From Chloroflexota bacterium (lineage in GTDB: Bacteria > Chloroflexota > UBA6077 > JACCZL01), in NCBI GenBank assembly GCA_020845495.1, contig JADLFM010000137.1, forward strand, positions 186,001 through 250,000: a stretch of DNA of 64,000 bases, in the 5' to 3' direction. This document shows, one piece after another, positions 17,165 through 24,621 of the stretch; positions within the stretch are counted from its first letter, which is position 1, and the number at the start of each line of letters is the position of its first letter. The position numbers were made by a program, and so were the translations under genes. The notes below the pieces were generated by a model. That model had not been told where the DNA came from, made no database searches, and was given only the letters and a program-made list of their open reading frames with translations.

Positions 17165-18928
17165 GTGAACGACAATCCCCGCCCTGATGGCCGTCGTTTG
17201 ACGCTGACTCGACGCGCCTTCCTGCGCCGCACGAGCCTGCTCGGGCTGAGCGTGGGCTCGGGCCTGCTCTGGGCCTGCGGCCCGAGCGCCCCGGCTCCGA
17301 GCCAGAGCGCATCGGGCGCCAAGCCGGTCGAGCCGAAGCCGGCCGAGTCGAAGCCAACGGCCGCCCCTGCCGCCCAGTCCGCACCCACGACCGCTCCTGC
17401 CGTCGCCAAGCCGGCCGAAGCCGCCAAACCCGAAGCTGCCAAGCCGGCAGCCGCCAAACCCGATGCTGCCAAGCCGGCAGCTTCAGGCCAGGGTGCACCG
17501 AGCGGCACCCTGACCATCATGCAGGGCGCGGATGCGACGAGCCTCGATCCGCAGCAAACCCAGGCTTCGGCACCGCGCGCCATGATGGCCGCTATGTTCG
17601 ACCAACTCGTCACGCTCGACCATACCTATAAGATCGTGCCCTGGGTGGCGACCTCCTGGAAGACGCTCAACGACACGACCTGGGAGTTCAAACTCCGTAA
17701 CGACGTCACCTTCCACAGCGGCGAGAAGCTCACGTCGGCCGCGGTCAAGTGGTCGATCGAGCGATTCATCGCTCCCGAGACCAAGAACATCTACGCGAGT
17801 TCCCTGGCTCAGGTCCAGACGATCGAGACGCCAGATGACTATACGGTGCGGCTGATCACCAAGGATCCGTACCCCGGCCTCGTCGACCTGATGGCGAGCT
17901 ACCTCTACCTCTCGCCGCCCGAGACGATGAAGAAGATGGGCGATGAGTACTTCAAGAAGCCTGTCGGAAGCGGCGCGTACAAGTTCGTGGAGTGGACGCC
18001 GGGTGACAAACTGGTCCAGGAAGCCGGTACCCCTCATTTCAGCGGCGACCCCAAGGTCAAGCAACTGGTCTGGAAGACCGTCACCGAGGGTGCGGCGCGC
18101 CTGACCGCCCTCCGCACTGGAGAGGCGGACATCATCAACCCGGTCGGGCCGCAGGAGGTCTCGCAGATCACGCAGGCCGGCCAGCAGGTGATGCAGGCCA
18201 AGGGTCAGGGGTTGATGTGCCTCGTGCTGAACCCCTCGACACCGCCCCTCAACGACATCCGGGTCCGCCAGGCACTCAACTACGCCGTCGACAAGGACCA
18301 GATAATCAAGGTGCTGCTGGGCGGCATCGGCGAGCCGATCAATGGCCCGCTCACCTACGCGCACGAAGGGTACGACGACAGCCTGCCGGTCCCGTATCCG
18401 TTCAACCCCGACAAGGCGAAGCAACTGCTCGCCGAGGCCGGCCTTCCCAACGGCTTCGAGATCCGCTTCGATACGCCGAGCGGGCGCTACCTTCAGGACA
18501 AGGCAATCGCCGAGGCCATCGCCGGGCAGTGGCGGAAGATCGGCGTGAACGCCCAGGTGAACCCGCTGGAGTGGGGCCAGTTCCTGAAGGAGGCTCAGCA
18601 AAAGACCTGGCAGTTGTTCCTGATCACTCAAGGCAGCGGCGGCACCCAGACGCTGCTTTCGACCTGCTTCAGCTCGAAGCTCAAGGGCATCCCCTGGCTC
18701 GGCTACGCGAATCCGAAGGTGGACGACAGCATCGAGGCGGCCGGCAAGATGATGGACCCCGAGAAACGGGTGCAGACGTATCGGGACATCGTCAAGACGA
18801 TCCGCGAGGAGGCGCCCTGGGTCTTCCTTCACAACCTGTACGACGTCTATGGCGTGAGCCAGCGCGTCCAGGACTGGAAGCCGGGCGGCGGCCTCGTGCT
18901 CATGCGCGGCGCCTCGGTTAAGTCCTGA
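17165..18928 (+). CDS. Tat-exported lipoprotein, peptide-type ABC binding protein
   Basis: Family 5 solute-binding lipoprotein of 587 residues. The N-terminus has a twin-arginine motif (LTRRAFLRRTS), a short hydrophobic stretch and the lipobox LWAC, so it should be lipid-anchored after Tat export. Residues 45-110 are an Ala/Lys/Pro linker with an internal duplication. The binding domain shows LRNDVTFHSGEKLTSAAVKW and DIRVRQALNYAVDKDQ. The GTG start follows an AGGAGG site. It closes the Dpp operon and is followed by a strong hairpin. Ligand unknown; the operon amidohydrolase suggests an amide-containing solute. Confidence 0.93.
   Translation: MNDNPRPDGRRLTLTRRAFLRRTSLLGLSVGSGLLWACGPSAPAPSQSASGAKPVEPKPAESKPTAAPAAQSAPTTAPAVAKPAEAAKPEAAKPAAAKPDAAKPAASGQGAPSGTLTIMQGADATSLDPQQTQASAPRAMMAAMFDQLVTLDHTYKIVPWVATSWKTLNDTTWEFKLRNDVTFHSGEKLTSAAVKWSIERFIAPETKNIYASSLAQVQTIETPDDYTVRLITKDPYPGLVDLMASYLYLSPPETMKKMGDEYFKKPVGSGAYKFVEWTPGDKLVQEAGTPHFSGDPKVKQLVWKTVTEGAARLTALRTGEADIINPVGPQEVSQITQAGQQVMQAKGQGLMCLVLNPSTPPLNDIRVRQALNYAVDKDQIIKVLLGGIGEPINGPLTYAHEGYDDSLPVPYPFNPDKAKQLLAEAGLPNGFEIRFDTPSGRYLQDKAIAEAIAGQWRKIGVNAQVNPLEWGQFLKEAQQKTWQLFLITQGSGGTQTLLSTCFSSKLKGIPWLGYANPKVDDSIEAAGKMMDPEKRVQTYRDIVKTIREEAPWVFLHNLYDVYGVSQRVQDWKPGGGLVLMRGASVKS
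17421..17480 (+). repeat. 30-bp tandem duplication in the lipoprotein linker
   Basis: Two adjacent 30-base units (17421-17450 and 17451-17480) differ at one base only. They encode AAKPEAAKPA and AAKPDAAKPA in the flexible tether of the binding lipoprotein. Tether length may therefore vary between strains by slippage or recombination. Confidence 0.85.
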
Positions 18929-18945
18929 CACCACCTGCCAGGAAC

Positions 18946-18986
18946 GACAGCGGCGCCCCTCGGCTCAACGGAGGGGCGCCGCTGTC
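18946..18986. terminator. Strong hairpin between convergent genes
   Basis: A perfect 16-bp stem (18946-18961 with 18971-18986) and a 9-base loop lie between the binding-protein gene and the convergent oxidoreductase gene. No U-tract follows. It probably terminates or protects transcripts from both sides. Confidence 0.7.
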
Positions 18987-19031
18987 TCGGCCGTATGTCC
19001 CCTGCGCAGGCGACGGCCGCAACGATCGACG

Positions 19032-20036
19032 TTACCGGAAGTGAGGCAGCACCTCGCGGCCGAGCGCCTCGATGGCCGCGAGGGGGTCCGGGCCGAGCGG
19101 CGGGCCGAAGCTCAGGTGACGCACGCCGAGCGCCACCAGCCCTTCGAGGCGGGGGATCAGGTCGCGGGCAGTGCCGACCAACCCGATCTGGAGCATCGCC
19201 GGCGTGACAAGTGCGCGCGCTTTCTCGGGGTCGCGTTCGTGCTGGAGCGCCCGCTCGATGGGTAAAAACTCCTCGCGGCTGACGCCGAGGCGGGCGTAGA
19301 TGAGCGGCCCGAGAGCATGGCCGTAGTAGGCGATCTTGTCGCGTAGGACGGCCTCGGCCGCCGCGCGGTCGTCGCCAATCGAGCACCAGACGCAGGCAGC
19401 GAGGTCCAGATCGTCGAGCGTGCGGCCGCCCGCGCGAGCGCCCTCTGCAACGTAGCTGGCGACCGTCTCGTAGTGCTCGGGCGGGAACAGCAGCGGCAAC
19501 CCCCCATCGGCCGCTTCGCCGACGGCCCGGAGCATCCGGGGCCCCATCGCGCCGAGATAGATCGGGACCGGCCGCGCCGAGAAGCGTAGGTACGCGTCGC
19601 TCGTCCAACCCCGCAGCGCCTGCCCGTTGAACGGGACGCGCTCGCCGGCGAGCAGCCGCCGTACCACCGTCATCGTCTCCAGCACAGTGGTGAGCGGGCG
19701 GGTCTGTTCGAGTCCGATCCAGCCGAGGAAGTCGCCGGCCCCGGCCGCCAGCCCCAGGAGAAAGCGTCCGTCCGACAACTCGTCGAGCGTGGCCGCGGCC
19801 ATCGCCATCTCGGCCGGATGAATCGTGTACGGGTTCAGGACGCAGGTGCCCACCTGAATCCGAGTCGTCGCGCCGGCGACGGCCGCCAGGATAACGGGCG
19901 CACTGCGCAAGAAGAGGTCGTCGCTGACCCAGAACTGATCGAAGCCGGCTGCCTCAGCGGCGCTGGCGAGCCGGACGTACTCGGAGATAGGACGGTCGTT
20001 GTTGAACCGAAGGCTGAAGCGCACGATCTGACTCAT
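19032..20036 (-). CDS. LLM class oxidoreductase, probably F420-dependent
   Basis: Luciferase-like TIM-barrel flavin/F420 enzyme of 334 residues. Typical signatures are AASAAEAAGFDQFWVSDD near the N-terminus, RIQVGTCVLNPYTIHP and LDELSDGRFLLGLAAG, as in methylene-tetrahydromethanopterin reductase-like and F420-dependent glucose-6-phosphate dehydrogenase-like proteins. The class uses F420H2 or FMNH2 for hydride transfer; F420 is favoured because cofE is in the same window. GGGAG lies just before the ATG. The gene stands alone in direction relative to the upstream operon. Substrate unknown. Confidence 0.88.
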   Translation of the reverse strand: MSQIVRFSLRFNNDRPISEYVRLASAAEAAGFDQFWVSDDLFLRSAPVILAAVAGATTRIQVGTCVLNPYTIHPAEMAMAAATLDELSDGRFLLGLAAGAGDFLGWIGLEQTRPLTTVLETMTVVRRLLAGERVPFNGQALRGWTSDAYLRFSARPVPIYLGAMGPRMLRAVGEAADGGLPLLFPPEHYETVASYVAEGARAGGRTLDDLDLAACVWCSIGDDRAAAEAVLRDKIAYYGHALGPLIYARLGVSREEFLPIERALQHERDPEKARALVTPAMLQIGLVGTARDLIPRLEGLVALGVRHLSFGPPLGPDPLAAIEALGREVLPHFR

Positions 20037-20269
20037 CACTCCCACGGGTCTCCCTCGCGGAACTATCGCACGTCCAGGCATGCCCGATTGTTCCGCCCCC
20101 CGGCCTCGTCACGGACCAGGCGCTCGCCTCTCCGCCCGGAGAAGAGCACGCACAGCGTGAGTTCGGGCGCGTATGTCCGCTCGTCATCTGCCAGGACGAC
20201 CCTCAGCCAGCGCTCGCTCCGAGGGAAAGGGCTGTCTGCATGGCGTCCGAAGGGAAAAGGCCGGCCGCG

Positions 20270-20773
20270 TCAGAACGGCACCCCATCGGACGCCTCGGCT
20301 TGCCCGTGGCCTTGCGGCTGGCCTTGCTCCGGGGCTGCGCCAGCGCCAACGATCGCGTCCGCCTCGATCTCGACGAGGCGGCCGGAGACCAGCCGCGCTT
20401 CGACGAGCGTGTTGGCCGGGCGGATATCGCCGAAGACCTCGCCATGCGCCCGTGCCGCCGCTCCCCAATCGTCGATGTTGCTGACGTAGATGCGAGTTCG
20501 GACGACGTCACGGAGGGATGCGCCGGCCTGCGCAAGTGCCGCCTCGATCTTCACCAGGACCGCACGGGCCTGCTCGTACGGATCGTCACCCCCGAGCAGC
20601 GAACCGTCCTCAGCGCTCGCGGTCGTACCGGAGACGAAGACGTGCTGGCCGACCCGCACCGCTCGTGAGTAGCCGGCAACTGCCTCCCAGGGCGTACCCG
20701 AAGCGATGTTGTGGCGATCGAGCGGCACCGGTGGCTCGACGGCCGAGGGTTGAGGGTCGCGCGGATCAGGCAC
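20270..20773 (-). CDS. Rid (YjgF/YER057c/UK114) family protein without the deaminase arginine
   Basis: Small protein of 167 residues: an N-terminal extension of about 25 residues, the Rid fold, and a Gly/Gln-rich C-terminal tail of about 20 residues. Family segments are VRVGQHVFVSGTTA, ALAQAGASLRDVVRTRIYV and LVEIEADAI. At the position of the RidA arginine (Arg105 of the E. coli enzyme, in ARSCVEV) this protein has Asn in ANTLVEA, so imine deaminase activity of the RidA type is doubtful; it resembles the Rid4-7 groups in this respect. The GTG start has GAGG eight bases upstream and overlaps the end of a small upstream reading frame. Confidence 0.85.
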   Translation of the reverse strand: MPDPRDPQPSAVEPPVPLDRHNIASGTPWEAVAGYSRAVRVGQHVFVSGTTASAEDGSLLGGDDPYEQARAVLVKIEAALAQAGASLRDVVRTRIYVSNIDDWGAAARAHGEVFGDIRPANTLVEARLVSGRLVEIEADAIVGAGAAPEQGQPQGHGQAEASDGVPF

Positions 20774-20978
20774 CGGCCGCCTCTTTGTCGAGGTGAGGCG
20801 CCCACCCGGCGGGGATTGACGTCTCCCTGCCGAGCAGGCCCCTCTGGATCGCGTGCTCGTACCGCGCGAGCTCGCCTGAGCCCATCGGCTGTCCGGCGTG
20901 CGAGGGGCGGTCACAGTCGAATGCGTGCAAGCCCGGCCCACCGTCGTCGAACCAGCGTCCTTCGAGGCCAGGTACCAT
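20766..20978 (-). CDS. Small hypothetical protein overlapping the Rid gene
   Basis: A 70-residue reading frame that I do not recognise. It is preceded by a good ribosome-binding site (AAGGAG, eight bases before ATG), and its stop overlaps the Rid start by eight bases, which suggests translational coupling. The protein is acidic at the start (LEGRWFDDGGPGLHAFDCD), soluble and without a membrane segment. It could be a real small partner of the Rid protein or an upstream frame that controls its translation. The strong ribosome-binding site is the main support. Confidence 0.5.
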   Translation of the reverse strand: MVPGLEGRWFDDGGPGLHAFDCDRPSHAGQPMGSGELARYEHAIQRGLLGRETSIPAGWAPHLDKEAAGA

Positions 20979-21361
20979 CGGTTTCGCTCCTTGCGGGACG
21001 AGCGGTAACGCCGGCCCGAGCCGCTCGAGGTCTGCGGCCGCCGAGCCATTGTAGTCGACCCATGGGGTGTGGCCCAGGCGCTGGAGGCACCGATACGGTG
21101 GTGACGCTACAGGAATTGGCGTGCCAGCGGGGCAGGACTGGTGCGTTCTGCCGTGGGGCCGGCTGTCATGTTTTCGTCACCTGGAAGACGGGGCATCCGG
21201 TGTACCCAAATCGTCGGGGACGTGCTATACTGGCCAGGCTGGTCTGTTTCGGCGGCCCACCTGGTTGGGCATGCCTTGCGGAGATCGGCCACGCATCTCC
21301 GCCATGTACGCCGCTCGCCTACGCTGACGGAACCGCCAAGCCTTTTCACCTGGGAGTCAGC
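20979..21361. promoter_or_regulatory. 383-base divergent intergenic region with a TATACT -10 element
   Basis: No gene is visible between the small leftward frame and the rightward zinc-ribbon gene. On the plus strand TATACT (21226-21231) is a one-mismatch -10 box, without a recognisable -35, and would give a 5' leader of about 125 bases before the zinc-ribbon start. I could not match the leader to a known riboswitch. Confidence 0.4.
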
Positions 21362-21718
21362 GTGAGCTACGCCGACAAGACCCTCTCCTGCCGCGACTGC
21401 GGTCAGGCGTTCATTTTCACCACCGGGGAGCAGGAGTTCTTCGCCTCCCGCGGCTTCACCAACGAGCCGACCCGGTGCCCCGCGTGCCGTGCCGAGCGCA
21501 AGGCGAACCGCGATTCCGGCGGCTACTCCGACAGCTACGGTGGGGGCGGTGGCTACCGCCGCGAGCGCGAGATGTTCTCCGCGACCTGCTCGGCCTGCGG
21601 TCAGGAGGCGCGCGTACCCTTCCAGCCACGCGGCGACAAGCCGGTCTACTGCTCCAACTGCTTCAGCTCGCAGCGTGGCGGCGGGAGCGGCGGGTACGGC
21701 GGCGGCCGCTACCGCTAA
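21362..21718 (+). CDS. Double zinc-ribbon protein (zf-trcl plus CxxC-x17-CxxC)
   Basis: Soluble protein of 118 residues with two treble-type zinc modules. The first (residues 3-46) has SCRDC and RCPAC and matches the probable zinc-ribbon family zf-trcl (DKTLSC, TGEQEFFASRGF). The second (about 70-106) has TCSAC and YCSNC. A Gly/Tyr/Ser-rich linker and a Gly/Arg tail (GGYGGGRYR) resemble RNA-binding low-complexity regions. The GTG start has GGGAG five bases upstream. A long leader and a strong terminator make it a monocistronic, probably abundant transcript. A nucleic-acid-binding role is inference. Confidence 0.88.
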   Translation: MSYADKTLSCRDCGQAFIFTTGEQEFFASRGFTNEPTRCPACRAERKANRDSGGYSDSYGGGGGYRREREMFSATCSACGQEARVPFQPRGDKPVYCSNCFSSQRGGGSGGYGGGRYR

Positions 21719-21747
21719 CCCCTCGACACCTCTCGCTTGCACCCCTT

Positions 21748-21781
21748 GACGGGGCCGGCCTCTTCGGAGGCCGGCCCCGTC
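21748..21781 (+). terminator. Terminator hairpin with TTCG tetraloop
   Basis: A perfect 15-bp G/C stem closes on a TTCG loop, the stable cUUCGg tetraloop in RNA. It starts 29 bases after the zinc-ribbon stop. No U-tract follows, as is common for terminators in high-GC genomes. Confidence 0.8.
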
Positions 21782-21943
21782 GTCGTTGCGCACCCGTCAC
21801 GTCCTCGAGTACCCGAGCAGCCGGCGCCGCCACACCTGACCGTCCATACTCGCCTGGGCAAGCCAGGCCGTCCCGTGGCTGGCCGAGCGCGACCGTCTGC
21901 CCGGCCATGCTCGCGGTGGGCAGGCGTGTTCCGAGCCAGCCGC

Positions 21944-21949
21944 TACAAT
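21944..21949 (+). promoter_or_regulatory. -10 element (TACAAT) of the D-threonine-aldolase-like gene
   Basis: TACAAT in the context GCTACAATCAG lies 56 bases before the next start codon. The same context recurs upstream of the SH3b gene at 45050. The -35 region is not convincing. Confidence 0.4.
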
Positions 21950-22005
21950 CAGGGCCATCCCTGGGCAGCCCCACCACCGGGCTGCTCCAGCAAGGAGCGC
22001 CTCCG

Positions 22006-23109
22006 ATGGTCTGGCCCCCGGATCCCCGCGCGATCGGTCTGCCGATCGAGGCCCTCGACACCCCGTGCCTTCTCCTCGACCTGGACGCCGTCGAGCGGAA
22101 CCTTGACAGGATGGATCAGGCTCTGGCCGGGACGTCGGTGCGGGCGCGCCCGCACACCAAGACCCACAAGGTGCCAAACATCGCGCTGATGCAGCTTCAG
22201 CGCGGCGCTATCGGCGTCTGCTGTGCGAAGCTTGGCGAAGCAGAGGTCATGGCAGCGGGCGGCGTCTCGCCGATCCTGGTCACGACCGAGATCGTTGGCG
22301 ATGCCAAGATCCGGCGGCTCCTCGGTGTGGCGCAACAGACCGAGATCATCACCGTCGTCGACGATGCGAAGGCGGCAGGTCGGCTCTCGGAAGCGCTTGC
22401 CTCGGGCGGCCTGCGGCTCAGGTGCCTGATCGACGTGAACGTCGGGCAAGAGCGGACTGGAGTAGAGCCGGGCGAGCCGGCCCTCGCGCTCGCCGAGCAG
22501 GTGTCGCGCTTGCCGGGTCTGGAGCTCGTCGGCCTCCAGGGGTACGAGGGGCACCTCCAGCACGTCCGGAGCGAAGAGGAGCGACGCGAGGCGAACGCTA
22601 GCGCCATGCAACTGCTGTCCCAGACCGCCGAACTGCTATCGGAGCGGGGGTTCTCGATCGAGATCGTCAGCACGGCCGGCACCGGCACGTTCCGGTTCGC
22701 CATGGAGTGGCCACGCGTGACCGAGATTCAGCCTGGCTCGTACGTGGTGATGGACAGCGACTACGGCACGGTCCAGGGCGTCGGCTTCGAGAACGCGCTG
22801 ACCGTGCTGGCGTCGGTGGTATCGACGCAGCGGCGCGGAGCGGCAGTCGTGGACTCAGGCTACAAGGCGCTCAGCAGCGACTCCGGCATGCCGCGCCCGA
22901 AGGCGCTGGATGCCGGATTCACCTTCATGGGCGACGAGCACGGCAAGCTCCTCTTCGAGGCCGGCAATCCACTCCGCTCGGGCGACAAGGTGGAGTTGAT
23001 CCCGAGCCATTGCGATACGACGATCAACCTCCACGACGTCTACTACGTCACACGCGGTGGCCGAGTCGTGGCAGTCTGGCCCATCGCAGCGCGTGGCCGC
23101 ATCCAGTGA
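22006..23109 (+). CDS. D-threonine aldolase-like PLP enzyme (alanine racemase fold, DSD1 family)
   Basis: Pyridoxal-phosphate enzyme of 367 residues with an N-terminal alanine-racemase barrel and a C-terminal D-serine dehydratase-like domain. The cofactor Lys lies in RPHTKTHK (about residue 53), and the metal-binding His and Cys are in PSHCDTTINL near the C-terminus, as in D-threonine aldolase and DSD1-type D-serine dehydratase. It would cleave D-3-hydroxy-amino acids to glycine and an aldehyde, or deaminate D-serine. AAGGAG lies eight bases before ATG. A TACAAT -10 element stands upstream. It is monocistronic and convergent with an unrecognised gene. Confidence 0.88.
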   Translation: MVWPPDPRAIGLPIEALDTPCLLLDLDAVERNLDRMDQALAGTSVRARPHTKTHKVPNIALMQLQRGAIGVCCAKLGEAEVMAAGGVSPILVTTEIVGDAKIRRLLGVAQQTEIITVVDDAKAAGRLSEALASGGLRLRCLIDVNVGQERTGVEPGEPALALAEQVSRLPGLELVGLQGYEGHLQHVRSEEERREANASAMQLLSQTAELLSERGFSIEIVSTAGTGTFRFAMEWPRVTEIQPGSYVVMDSDYGTVQGVGFENALTVLASVVSTQRRGAAVVDSGYKALSSDSGMPRPKALDAGFTFMGDEHGKLLFEAGNPLRSGDKVELIPSHCDTTINLHDVYYVTRGGRVVAVWPIAARGRIQ

Positions 23110-23122
23110 CGCCGGCCTGACG

Positions 23123-23833
23123 TCAGGTCGGGGAGGCCAGTACATACGTCTTGTTGGTGCCGATCGGCACCTTCGCGGCATTCGCGAATGCGATGACGAG
23201 ATCGGTCAGCGCGCCGCCTTCTCGGTCGAGGAACAGCGTGATGGTCTTCGACCCTGACTTGAAGATCAGGCGGTGCCGCTCGGCTTCATCTAGCCGAGCG
23301 GCCAGGACGGCGGGATCGGCCCGCTTGACGAACTCATCGATGCGGCCAAAGATCTCGTCGGTGATGAACGTCACCATGGTGCCATCGGCGGTCGCCAGGT
23401 TGGAAACGATCGCACGCGCCGTGGTGATGCGTGCCTGGGCGTCGTCGACAAGGTGGGGCTGACGCGGAAACGAGACCCGATCGAGGAGCCAGGATCCAAA
23501 TTTCGATTCGATGTCCCGGTAGTAGATGAGCTCGATATCACTACAGCGGAACTTCAGGTCGTGGTAACCCGGTCCGGCTCTCCACGGTCGGTACTCCTGG
23601 ACCAGTGCGATCCACTTGGATCGTGCGTCGGGCACATGGAAGTCGAAGTACAGGAACCGGTAGTACCAGCGGGCGGTGTTCTCGTTTGCGACGAGGAGTG
23701 CCTGGCAGATCTCGTACAGCGCACGCGTAGCGGGCGCATACTGTGGCAAGGTCAACTCGGGAAGCTTCGCGAGCTGTTTGGCGAGGCCAGTAAAGCTCGT
23801 GATAGCGTCAACGGCAAGTTTGGCTACGGCCAT
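23123..23833 (-). CDS. Unrecognised protein of 236 residues
   Basis: I do not recognise this family. The protein looks soluble, with a mildly amphipathic N-terminus (MAVAKLAVDAITSFTGLAK), an aromatic-rich segment (ARWYYRFLYFDFH, about residues 55-68) and a mixed alpha/beta C-terminal half with KSGSKTITLFLDREGG. There is no signal peptide or clear catalytic motif. Codon use fits the neighbourhood. The ATG after GGGGGG was chosen; a GTG six codons upstream is possible. It follows a CPBP protease gene by 59 bases on the same strand and is convergent with the D-threonine-aldolase-like gene, so it may be the third gene of the oxidoreductase-prenyltransferase unit. Confidence 0.7.
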   Translation of the reverse strand: MAVAKLAVDAITSFTGLAKQLAKLPELTLPQYAPATRALYEICQALLVANENTARWYYRFLYFDFHVPDARSKWIALVQEYRPWRAGPGYHDLKFRCSDIELIYYRDIESKFGSWLLDRVSFPRQPHLVDDAQARITTARAIVSNLATADGTMVTFITDEIFGRIDEFVKRADPAVLAARLDEAERHRLIFKSGSKTITLFLDREGGALTDLVIAFANAAKVPIGTNKTYVLASPT

Positions 23834-23892
23834 CGCGGCACCCCCCGGCACGACTCGCTGGCTCTACCATGCACGACGGGGAGGGATCGACG

Positions 23893-24621
23893 TTACGTTC
23901 TCTTCAATAATAGAGAGTTATTGCTGCCTGTCAAGCCGCAAGGCGAGGGGGTGCTCTCGGCCGTGCCGCCGGATGTGGGGGCGATCAGGAAGATCCACAG
24001 ATCCCAGGCGATGTGGCTGACGATGACGGCCGGGAGAGACATCCCGGCCGCCCTCAGTGCGCCCCAGTAGGCGCAGGCGATCGTCGCCGCTGCCGCCAGA
24101 GTGAGATTCCCCGACATCAGATGCGCCGCGCCGTACCAGGCGGTGGCAAGCACCGCACCCGGCCACGCGCCGTGGCCGCGGGCCAGCCGCTGCTGCACGT
24201 AGCCCCGCCAGAAGAGCTCCTCGGCCGGCGCGATGACGGCGGTCAGTCGAAGCGCGAGCTCGGCGTCCGGCCGCAGACCGCGAAGCGCGTAGATCGACTC
24301 GATCTCCTCACTGCCCTTCGGCATGATGCGTCGAGCGAGCAGATCCCCCACCTGGAAGATGCCGTACAGGCCTGCCGCTGAAGCCAGCCCCAGGGCGACG
24401 TCCCAGGGGCGGGCGCGCGGTCGCCGCAACTCCGGCTCGGCGGCAAGCGCGATGGCGCCGAGCGTCAGTCCCGTCGCCGTCATACGTTGCCAGAACCGCC
24501 GACGCGGGCCTCGGAAGGTAGCAGTGAAGGCCATGCCCGCCACAGCTAGCCCGAGCGGCAAGGGCGGTCCAGCGTCGCCACGGCAGCGCGACCATCTACC
24601 CTGTTGCACCCACCGCATCAT
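23893..24621 (-). CDS. CPBP family intramembrane glutamic protease
   Basis: Membrane protein of 242 residues with about six helices. It carries the three CPBP (Rce1-like/Abi) motifs: EELFWRGYVQQRL with the catalytic Glu pair and Arg, AAHLMSG with His, and SHIAWD with the last His. Bacterial members cleave membrane proteins or process peptides. Its ATG overlaps the stop of the large fusion gene (ATGA), so the two are translationally coupled. The last 12 codons are unusually A/T-rich (NNSLLLKRT), unlike the rest of the gene. Confidence 0.88.
   Translation of the reverse strand: MMRWVQQGRWSRCRGDAGPPLPLGLAVAGMAFTATFRGPRRRFWQRMTATGLTLGAIALAAEPELRRPRARPWDVALGLASAAGLYGIFQVGDLLARRIMPKGSEEIESIYALRGLRPDAELALRLTAVIAPAEELFWRGYVQQRLARGHGAWPGAVLATAWYGAAHLMSGNLTLAAAATIACAYWGALRAAGMSLPAVIVSHIAWDLWIFLIAPTSGGTAESTPSPCGLTGSNNSLLLKRT

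Noticed and set aside
23893..23940. A/T-rich patch at the CPBP gene end as an integration site
   Set aside because: No tRNA, integrase or flanking direct repeat is present; only a short AATAA/TTATT hairpin is seen.
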